Source: Atherix ibis (taxonomy: Eukaryota; Arthropoda; Insecta; Diptera; Athericidae). From it: a DNA stretch of 64,000 bases. The translations under genes and the position numbers were made by a program. A model generated the notes under the pieces. That model saw only the letters and a program-made list of their open reading frames with translations. It was not told the DNA's origin and searched no databases. This document shows positions 60,301-64,000 of the stretch, piece after piece. The DNA is taken from assembly GCA_958298945.1 (NCBI GenBank), contig OY282607.1, positions 30,388,500 through 30,452,499 of the forward strand, given 5' to 3'. Position 1 is the first letter of the stretch. The number at the start of each line of letters is the position of its first letter.

Positions 60301-60795
60301 TTTCAAATTTTTATTTACAATCTTTAAAAAATTGTTTACAATATCATCAATAGAGAATACAATTTTTTTCATGAATCTATGAAACAACTTATGAGACCAT
60401 CAAAGAATTTATTTGATATTTATACACATATGTCATTCATTAGATATAGATAAATTCCAAATCATGTAAAAGAATTGGATATAATTTATGCAATTATCAA
60501 ATAATAAATTTAAAAATACCGGCAATGTAGAAAGAGCCCTTCAATTTAATTATTTTACTTTTAATTGTAATTTATATTATATTTTTTAGATATATTTTTA
60601 TATAAAATTATTTTTTTATAAATTTAAAAGTTTTCTTTAAATTTAACATGTATAAATGTATTTATTTAATTTAATAAATATTTAAATAAAACTTTCATAA
60701 ATAAGTGCAAACAAATTATCTTACCCGATGAGGATAGGCTAAGTGCCAAGTTATATTAAACGTTGAGCCGGATAATAATGATGTTCGTATGGCAC
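25972..60795 (-). CDS. Large EGF/DOMON single-pass membrane protein gene (5' exons not found)
   Basis: Exons on the minus strand, all with GT-AG borders and matching phase: 60795-60725, 39422-39325, 39192-38837, 38764-38333, 38040-37567, 37183-36740, 36668-36259, 36186-36039, 35957-35741, 35667-35462 and 31744-31581, then one of two last exons (31095-31027 or 26652-25972). They give about 1232 residues with the long tail. Order: [20 protein letters not shown] and a Cys-pair region [17 protein letters not shown]...[12 protein letters not shown]-like Cys cluster; DOMON 1, split by a Pro/Glu/Ser repeat; DOMON 2; a possible SEA-like region; TM helix; cytoplasmic tail. DOMON domains bind haem or sugars in other proteins, so an extracellular binding or redox role is plausible but not shown. 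The CDNC...CADV segment resembles the C-terminus of AA15 chitin-active monooxygenases, which is uncertain. The signal peptide must lie in exons not found here. Confidence 0.85.
27830..29340 (+). mobile_element. DDE_3-type transposon remnant (family D) interrupted by a mariner
   Basis: Plus-strand transposase pieces. Before the insertion: FSDEA-like [12 protein letters not shown] at about 28038-28075, GISLKMKRN, and [10 protein letters not shown]. After it: [16 protein letters not shown] (about 29221-29270) and DLTPLDFYL at about 29310-29335. These match the order of a widespread insect transposase whose middle block is MWFQQDGATCHT. The catalytic Asp of QQDGA is Asn here (KQNGT). The mariner at 28245-29219 splits the frame exactly at a TA. 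Confidence 0.7.
28245..29219 (+). mobile_element. Mariner-family element A, copy 2 (nested, N-terminally deleted)
   Basis: 975 bp, flanked by TA on both sides, with ends cgaggtctattcaaaaagta and tttttgaacagacctcg. The plus strand encodes [28 protein letters not shown] with the first Asp, [18 protein letters not shown], a break, [20 protein letters not shown] with the second Asp, and [17 protein letters not shown] with the third Asp. An extra Asn between the second and third Asp lengthens the usual 34-residue spacing by one. As in copy 1, the N-terminal DNA-binding region is absent. It holds a tandem duplication of gaatgttcagttaatttttg near 28370-28430. It is inactive. Confidence 0.88.
30283..30420. 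repeat. (AGT)n microsatellite
   Basis: Three GGCAGT-type units, then about twelve AGT repeats, decaying to interrupted AGT/AAT triplets. The Ser-rich frame it creates is an artefact of the repeat. Confidence 0.85.
31027..31095 (-). CDS. DOMON gene, alternative short last exon
   Basis: An acceptor ttaaag at 31096-31101, then an open phase-0 frame of 22 codons, [20 protein letters not shown], ending in TAA. It is GC-richer than its surroundings and carries two Tyr and aromatic residues. Used after the TM exon, it would give a short cytoplasmic tail in place of the 226-residue tail from the distal exon. Splice use is inferred from phase and codon content only. Confidence 0.6.
   Translation of the reverse strand, partial: LIYTIPEEWRMYEQRYQPSSVL
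31581..31744 (-). CDS. DOMON gene, transmembrane exon
   Basis: A phase-matched exon encoding an acidic juxtamembrane stretch (NNDEDAEP), a 20-odd-residue hydrophobic helix ([18 protein letters not shown]) and a basic stop-transfer [10 protein letters not shown] just before the donor gtaagt. The topology is therefore extracellular N-terminus and cytoplasmic C-terminus. The exon ends in phase 0, which suits both downstream last exons. Confidence 0.85.
33398..33472 (+). pseudogene. 5S rRNA-like fragment
   Basis: The stretch tccgatcaccgaagttaag at 33402-33420, continuing ttgggcgtgattagcactcaaatggg and then gtgtgggaacaacgc, follows the middle and 3' part of eukaryotic 5S rRNA in order, including the internal Pol III control region. 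The first 30-odd bases and the 3' end do not match. It could be a 5S pseudogene or the head of a 5S-derived SINE. Right after it, cttagaattcacattttcaa is repeated in tandem (about 33471-33540). Confidence 0.6.
33762..34954 (-). mobile_element. Mos1-like mariner, copy 2 (left end lost)
   Basis: The minus strand carries [19 protein letters not shown], the HTH region, [26 protein letters not shown] with the first Asp, and further pieces to the C-terminal WEKCVA-like region near 33820. The right end ggatttaagcttataccc plus TA is present. The left terminal inverted repeat is missing and sequence joins at acacatgttttttt. Frameshifts and deletions are frequent. Inside a DOMON-gene intron, same strand as the host gene. 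Confidence 0.82.
34965..35270 (+). pseudogene. Tc1-like transposase fragment
   Basis: The plus frame begins [20 protein letters not shown], followed in the next frame by ENYFMD and a W-T-D-E-S-like segment ([14 protein letters not shown]) that matches the ILWTDES.F..FGS region of Tc1 transposases. Only this middle part survives, with stops. It directly adjoins the mariner's right end. Confidence 0.4.
35462..39422 (-). CDS. DOMON gene, central exon block (EGF, split DOMON 1, DOMON 2)
   Basis: Nine exons separated by short introns. 39192-38837 encodes CDNC...CADVDI and an EGF-like segment ([15 protein letters not shown], then [12 protein letters not shown]). 38764-38333 begins DOMON 1 ([29 protein letters not shown]) and turns into a [13 protein letters not shown] repeat. 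38040-37567 is almost only that repeat (about 150 residues). 37183-36740 resumes DOMON 1 ([32 protein letters not shown]). 36668-36259 is DOMON 2 ([43 protein letters not shown]). 36186-36039 adds [13 protein letters not shown] and two Cys. 35957-35741 and 35667-35462 form a possible SEA-like juxtamembrane region. Confidence 0.88.
39808..40692 (+). mobile_element. Mariner-family element B, copy 1 (C-terminal half deleted)
   Basis: 885 bp with TA on each side and ends ttgggttgttcggaaagtaa and ccgaacaacccaa. The plus strand encodes [20 protein letters not shown] (start 39949), [52 protein letters not shown], the HTH block [34 protein letters not shown] with the first Asp, [20 protein letters not shown] and [15 protein letters not shown], then jumps to the 3' end. 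The second and third catalytic Asp are gone. Several frameshifts are present. Confidence 0.88.
41290..41680 (-). repeat. Second copy of the R1-like 3' region
   Basis: Shares with 6690-7060, in order, cagtaaccagttacaag, a gttactc(t/c)aactg block, an accag/accatcag block, (t)gtattaa/tatcaac...cac, cgtttc(t/a)gcc(t/a)aaag, ttttcgttttaagagta and aaggaatcttg(t/c)(a/g)aattc. The coding part is lacking. It is probably a 5'-truncated retrotransposon insertion, with antisense orientation inferred from the first copy. Confidence 0.5.
41875..42165 (+). pseudogene. Mariner-family element C, copy 2 (C-terminal fragment)
   Basis: The plus strand reads [20 protein letters not shown] with the second catalytic Asp, [20 protein letters not shown] where the third Asp of the usual PCDFFLF has become Tyr-Asn, and [10 protein letters not shown]. 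It ends at ttattttgccaca, which mirrors the tgtgacagaaaagtaat start of copy 1 at 8941. Confidence 0.65.
42166..44030. other. AT-rich intronic spacer
   Basis: No gene. Contains a 33-bp tandem duplication (unit starting tccaaatataaat) at about 43347-43412. Confidence 0.5.
44030..45240 (+). mobile_element. Jockey-type non-LTR retrotransposon fragment
   Basis: Plus-strand polymerase pieces in order: [20 protein letters not shown] (44054 on), then [11 protein letters not shown], a gap with stops, [12 protein letters not shown], [14 protein letters not shown] (polymerase motif A) at about 44555-44590, [11 protein letters not shown], a [13 protein letters not shown] segment, [12 protein letters not shown], where the catalytic YADD has become HAND, and [16 protein letters not shown] with RIQSL near 45010-45080. 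The frame is broken repeatedly. The endonuclease half is missing. Confidence 0.78.
45270..45770 (+). pseudogene. Tc1-like transposase fragment
   Basis: The plus strand reads [24 protein letters not shown] (the G-G-S-x-M-V-W block), [18 protein letters not shown] QDNDPKH with the second Asp, [12 protein letters not shown] (SPDLNPIE block, decayed), and [18 protein letters not shown]. Order and spacing follow Tc1 transposases. Stops and frameshifts show it is dead. It lies directly against the 3' edge of the Jockey fragment. Confidence 0.7.
46216..47501 (+). CDS. Secreted, GPI-anchored Cys-rich protein (DUF753/Ly6-like), three modules
   Basis: Exons 46216-46432, 46514-46671, 46735-47065 and 47155-47501 (GT-AG, phases 1, 0, 1) give 350 residues. 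A signal peptide ([19 protein letters not shown]) is followed by three modules of the form C-x2-C ... C ... C ... (R/K)GC ... C ... C-x2-C ... [11 protein letters not shown]...FRGC...[20 protein letters not shown]...IRGC...[14 protein letters not shown]...IKKC...[12 protein letters not shown] Thr/Gly/Ser repeat ([17 protein letters not shown]) and a hydrophobic C-terminus ([14 protein letters not shown]) indicate GPI anchoring on a stalk. The family is known from flies as DUF753, related to three-finger Ly6 folds. Its function is unknown. A poly(A) signal-like AATAAA follows near 47543. Nested antisense in the DOMON intron. Confidence 0.85.
47876..48860. repeat. Minisatellite of about 13-bp units (AGTAAAAATTTTC)
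   Basis: About 985 bp of tandem units, mostly agtaaaaattttc, with variants agtaaaaatgttc (clustered near 48355-48600 and 48760-48820), agagaaaattttc, aataaaagttttc and agttaaatttttc. Unit length wavers between 12 and 13. The block lies between the two Cys-rich genes. No coding frame is implied. Confidence 0.95.
49376..55131 (+). CDS. Secreted, GPI-anchored Cys-rich protein (DUF753/Ly6-like), seven modules
   Basis: Exons 49376-49427, 53084-53905, 53967-54082, 54194-54536, 54611-54705 and 54781-55131 join in frame to 592 residues. Exon 1 encodes the signal peptide ([18 protein letters not shown]). A 3.66-kb intron with transposon debris separates it from the body. Seven modules follow, beginning [54 protein letters not shown] and CYHCNSTAN. 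Most modules carry the central R/K-GC, or L-GC in module 3, and all end near C-x2-C...CN. The C-terminus [20 protein letters not shown] after SSLPSGSN is a GPI signal. A tandem paralogue of the 46.2-kb gene. The start was chosen as the only Met giving a signal peptide in phase 1 with exon 2. Confidence 0.85.
50270..51150 (-). mobile_element. Jockey-type non-LTR fragment inside the long intron
   Basis: The minus strand reads [20 protein letters not shown] (motif A region) near 51000-51060, [18 protein letters not shown] and IYSDDTTML at about 50800-50830, where YADD has become YSDD, then [14 protein letters not shown] and the [21 protein letters not shown] thumb region. It is heavily interrupted by stops. 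It is antisense to the seven-module gene. Confidence 0.6.
51583..52713 (-). mobile_element. Mos1-like mariner, copy 3
   Basis: 1131 bp with TA on both sides; ends ccagatgtataagcttaaatc and gatttaagcttctacacctgg. The minus strand gives [20 protein letters not shown], a C-terminal frame of 120 residues with [20 protein letters not shown] (second Asp), [20 protein letters not shown] (third Asp) and [15 protein letters not shown] at the end. The first catalytic Asp is lost: VTGDEKW reads VTGIEKW. The N-terminal HTH part is deleted. It lies in intron 1 of the seven-module gene. Confidence 0.88.
55400..55870 (-). pseudogene. DDE_3-type transposase fragment (family D), C-terminal part
   Basis: The minus-strand frame from 55641 reads [20 protein letters not shown] followed by [20 protein letters not shown], the highly conserved [23 protein letters not shown] block. 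The rest is stop-ridden. It is the same family as 27830-29340. Confidence 0.75.
55960..56234 (+). pseudogene. DDE_3-type transposase fragment (family D), N-terminal part
   Basis: The plus strand carries [20 protein letters not shown] (56175-56232), matching the FSDEAHF...GYVNKQN block with the first catalytic Asp. The preceding ttaaggtaatatatctttag matches 27896-27914 (ttaaggtaatatttctttag). It stops where mariner B is inserted at 56235. Confidence 0.6.
56235..57035 (-). mobile_element. Mariner-family element B, copy 2 (5' truncated)
   Basis: The left end ttatgttgtcaagaaagtaa is next to TA. The minus strand encodes, from the 57.0-kb side, the segment around KLKAQHMG, a degraded first-Asp region, [89 protein letters not shown] (third Asp) and [20 protein letters not shown]. 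The upstream HTH half and right inverted repeat are missing. It supplies the C-terminal half that copy 1 lacks. Confidence 0.85.
57036..58480. other. AT-rich intronic spacer
   Basis: No gene, RNA or transposon motif recognised. Confidence 0.5.
58480..58960 (+). mobile_element. Non-LTR retrotransposon RNase H and C-terminal fragment
   Basis: The plus frame 58486-58692 reads [20 protein letters not shown], the W-V-P-G-H-x-G-I-x-GNE-x-AD-x-LA end of a retroelement RNase H, followed by [15 protein letters not shown] later frame gives [18 protein letters not shown], equal to the S-R-L-R-I-G-H-T-x-L-T-H block downstream of RNase H. Polymerase and endonuclease parts are absent. It could belong to the I or a related clade. 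Confidence 0.65.
58961..60724. other. Intronic spacer, unassigned
   Basis: Partly mixed composition (59700-60010) with an 87-codon frame that looks accidental. The rest is AT-rich. A short direct repeat, ccaaatggaatgttaaaaggaaat then ccaaatggaatattaaaagg, lies at about 60116-60172. No gene assigned. Confidence 0.45.
60725..60795 (-). CDS. DOMON gene, first visible exon
   Basis: A 71-bp exon with acceptor acttttcag before 60795 and donor gtaaga after 60725. It encodes 23 residues ending [12 protein letters not shown] in phase 0. The next exon, 21.3 kb away, begins [17 protein letters not shown], and the joined sequence reads smoothly as one beta-rich domain ([11 protein letters not shown]). 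This continuity is the reason for placing the two nested Cys-rich genes inside one intron. Confidence 0.75.
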
Positions 60796-61950
60796 CTGAA
60801 AAGTAAATAAAAATAATTTATCAGATTTAATATTATACAGATGGATTTCGTATATAAATTAAAAATAATCAATAATATTGTAATTGTACAAATTGTCAAT
60901 GAATGAATTGATTTTTTATGTTCATTTTAAGAGAAGAAAATTTAACTTTTTTTTGTATTTACAGAAAATTTATAATGTTTTCGGTTTAAGGGAAAATAAT
61001 TTATTACTTAACCTCTGCAATTTTTTGATCATTAAACATATGTTATAATAAAGTAGTTCAAACCGTTATAAAAAAAAATCCATTCACTTATTGAATTTAT
61101 AACGTTTGCCCATCAAAATCAGTTAGTAGAACTAGTTCACCCTCATCAAATATAACAACTCATAATCACTTATGATAGAGGAAAAATTCCTTTGCACGAG
61201 TTTTAGTACAATTTACATAACTATGTTGCGATATAAAATGATCGTATTTAAGTATAGAGCATTTATAATTTACGGTATCTTTGTAATCAAAATAGAATGG
61301 TCAACATAGATTCGATAAAATAATCAGACCGTCAATAGATGAACAATTACACCTACGATAAGTTTACTGAAAAGATTTTGTGGTTGGAATTTTATGGACT
61401 AAATTTCATCTTTTATGCAAATTTCATTTAAATTAATTTCGATTGTGAACTTGTTTAATGACATCCTCTCCTCTGTATTGGATTTAATAGTTTATTTGGG
61501 TTTTCTTATAATTATCGACTTCATTTTCTTCTTCATTTAATGATGCATTTAAAGACAACCACAATTCCATTTGTCTTTATGTATTGTAATTTTTTTTTTT
61601 TGAAAATAAAATGTATACTCGTGCACTGTAAAAAAATGTAAAATATTTTCCTCTATTGAATCGTATTTTTTTTTTTTTAATATTTTCATACTTTCTAGTA
61701 CAGGTTATCGTTCTATAACATGGTATCTTCCCACCAAGTTTCGGTTTAACACGATAATAAAATTGCGGAAACCCTAACATAAAAAAATAACACAGTTTTT
61801 ATTTGATACATTTAACATACTTATTGAGATATATTAAATGTATATAACTATGGATATTGGTTGTTTGTTTGTATCATTTCAAGTAGCATTAGTACTGAAA
61901 TGTATATTCTAAACGCCAAGACACCTAAGGCAATTTTTGATATACTAGTA
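60796..61950. other. AT-rich stretch upstream of the first visible DOMON exon
   Basis: A preceding exon ending in phase 1 is expected on the minus strand somewhere to the right. None was recognised here. Confidence 0.45.
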
Positions 61951-63120
61951 AATAGGATGTCAAAAAGTATGCGACCACTTTGGCTTTCAAGGGGAAAGTT
62001 AAATAAAGCTCGAAATTTGAAATTACCATAACAAACGAAAAAATAATTTTCATTTTTAAGATATATCAATTTCGAATTTTAATATAAAAAAAAAATATTA
62101 TTCAAATGAAAGATGCAATATAAAAACAAATATTTAAATTTGTATTTCGTCAAATATTTTATTGTAGCCTTTAAGATACTGTTTCAGCATTGCGAAAGGA
62201 TCATTTACAAGTAAACTTTGGAATACTTTCCTGTGTAGCTCCTGCACTTTTCTATCATCCCATATAACTTCTTATTTTAAAATCGAGTAATTGTCTCGGG
62301 CATTTTATATTTTCTAAATTTACTTTATAGGAAATCTCTACTTGCTGCATAACGAATGCTTCTCCAATCAATCAAAATTCTGGTAGAATAGTATTGGTCA
62401 CTATAATCATTAAATAGTGGTTTTTCTTTAAATACCTTCAACTTCCATTCAAAGAAAAATAGCTCCAAACCATAATCGAGCCACCGCCTTGCCTCATGGT
62501 TGGTACCAGAACAGGTAGCATTTTTTCATCATCACCCCGACACATGAAGATTCATCCTTTAGACCTAAAATCCTGGAACTTTGACTCATCAGCCGTACAT
62601 TCCAAAAGGCCTCAACAGTCGAGTTTTGATGGAATAAAACTAAATTCAATATTTTATTTTGAGAGTGAAATAATCCCTCAATTGTTTAAGACAAAAGTTT
62701 GGTAAGGCTTATTTTAAATTCTTAACGAATCTTAGTCTTTTTACTTGAATCCTAGATTAAACAAGTAATTTTAGGCTTACCAAACCATGGTAAATTTGCA
62801 ATGATTTCTAATCTAATTTAAATATTCTATATTCCTAAAAACAGAACTTTTTGAAAATGCATCCTTCCCTTAGAAATACTCTGCTATTTTTACTCCGATT
62901 TATCTTCTATTACTAATTATTCTTGGGCTATTAATGCAAAAAAGAGACATTAAAGAAATTTACCATCTCTTTTTTTATATAGGGCATATAGTCTTCGAAC
63001 TAGATATATTATAAAAGCCATCCAAAAAAATAACATAAATCTTCGAGCATAAGATTTTAATCAAAGATTTCTAGAAAGAATATTGTTATCAAAATGGTTG
63101 CATACTTTTGGCCTTCAGTG
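61951..63120 (-). mobile_element. Tc1-like element, degenerate
   Basis: About 1170 bp between TA dinucleotides, with similar inverted ends: aaaaagtatgcgaccacttt near 61962 and aaaatggttgcatacttttgg near 63091. The minus strand has Tc1 transposase pieces: MRQGGGSIMVWSYFS at about 62455-62500 (the GGGS-x-MVWG block), preceded by SQSSRILGLKDESSC, and a C-terminal RKVFQSLLVNDPFAMLKQYL-like end near 62180-62230. Stops are frequent. Confidence 0.65.
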
Positions 63121-64000
63121 TACTAGTACATACGTTAAATATGCGATAAAGACGAGTTTTTGAAGATAACATTCCAGTCCTAAAACTATATTTGATAAAA
63201 TTAATAGTAAATCCTAAGCTTAGCCAAAAAAAAACTGAAATACAAAAGGAAGCTGAAAAAAATTGGTTATTCCACTTACAATGAAATTTCTAACGACCTT
63301 ATTAAGGAAAACCAAACAAACCAAGGTTAAAAAAGGGTAGACAAAGTGTAGAAATGAAAAATAGGAGCTTTAAATTTTTATTATATAAATTTTAAATCAA
63401 AAATTTTGATCAAATTCAAAGATATTTTTTGTTATTTCAAATTATTTATTATCAAATTTGTGGCGCAAAATACGCACATGTGTATTGTATATTGCTGGAT
63501 AAGGAAGTAAAGTAAATATTTTCACAAAGAATACTGACTTTTCAAAAGACAGAAAATTAAAGTGGCTCCATTTTATATTATTTTCATTGAATATATGTGT
63601 ACACATGGGAATTTACTCATACACGTATGCATGCAAATTTATTATTAAATATTATCTCATATAAGATTTTCTATTTTGATTTAAATTTTTTTTTATTATT
63701 TCCCATAATACCCACTTTCCAATTTACACTTTCTTTGGTATTTGTTACACGTAAATAAAAGTAAATATTTTGTTCAACTATAACTTCAAATTATTCCAAT
63801 GTTGAATAATGCAAATAAGTATTCTTTGCACGACAAGGTATGTAATCAAAAGTATGAGAAGGTTTATTATTATTTACTACATTTGAAAAATTTCACCTGC
63901 AAATATTTCCGTAGTTATTTTGATATATATATTACCATAAATCAATTTGTATGCAATTAAAATTAAGTGAAATTTCAAATTATTTTTTGAAATAAAAAAA
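63121..64000. other. AT-rich right edge
   Basis: No coding exon or RNA gene seen. The missing upstream exons of the DOMON gene would be expected beyond this point. Confidence 0.45.

Larger units (their letters stand above)
39423..60724. other. Giant 21.3-kb DOMON-gene intron with nested genes
   Basis: Phase-0 intron on the minus strand. It contains two complete plus-strand Cys-rich genes (46216-47501 and 49376-55131), the minisatellite between them, two mariner-B copies, a Mos1-like mariner, a mariner-C ghost, two DDE_3-type fragments, a Tc1 fragment and three or four non-LTR fragments. Sequence between these is AT-rich and empty: 40693-41290, 42166-44030, 45771-46215, 57036-58480 and 58961-60724. 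Confidence 0.75.

Overview
The window looks like a piece of an insect nuclear genome, most likely a higher fly (Diptera). It is very AT-rich, its genes are split by GT-AG introns, and it carries two intact eukaryotic tRNA genes. It is full of decayed Tc1/mariner, PIF/Harbinger and Jockey/R1-type elements. Its genes are animal or insect families: a METTL20-type methyltransferase, a GT8 xylosyltransferase, an otefin-like LEM protein, a DOMON/EGF membrane protein and DUF753/Ly6-like cysteine-rich proteins. The fly assignment is an inference. The exon structures are read directly from splice sites, phase and protein continuity.

Layout. From 1 to 10.3 kb the sequence is AT-rich and holds transposon debris only: a transposase scrap at the left edge, a deleted mariner at 3.4-4.25 kb, a non-LTR 3' end at 6.7-7.7 kb and a mariner ghost at 8.9-9.5 kb. 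From 10.3 to 16 kb lies a compact housekeeping block. It contains the ETF-beta lysine methyltransferase gene (+) with a tRNA-Ala gene antisense in its intron, the xyloside xylosyltransferase gene (-), a tRNA-Cys gene (+) and an otefin-like LEM-domain gene (-). From 16.5 to 24 kb is a transposon cluster: a PIF/Harbinger element next to its own MITE derivative, a two-copy repeat, a Jockey fragment, a Mos1-like mariner and a 626-bp near-perfect palindrome.

From 26 to 60.8 kb one large gene runs on the minus strand. Thirteen visible exons, two of them alternative last exons, encode the later part of a single-pass membrane protein. In order it has a Cys-containing domain, an EGF-like segment, a DOMON domain split by a long Pro-Glu-Ser repeat, a second DOMON, a possible SEA-like region, a transmembrane helix and a cytoplasmic tail. 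Its 5' exons lie beyond the right side of the visible exons and were not found. Its 21.3-kb intron (39.4-60.7 kb) contains two complete plus-strand genes for multi-domain, GPI-anchored, secreted Cys-rich proteins (DUF753/Ly6-like, three and seven modules). A 1-kb minisatellite of about 13-bp units lies between them, and the intron also holds many transposon remnants. The remaining 3 kb at the right holds a Tc1-like element and AT-rich sequence.

I found no convincing new enzymatic or defence system. The most notable items are the nested Cys-rich gene pair with its regular exon/module phase pattern, the DOMON domain interrupted by a large acidic repeat, the alternative cytoplasmic tails, and the palindrome that joins a mariner end to a Harbinger fragment.
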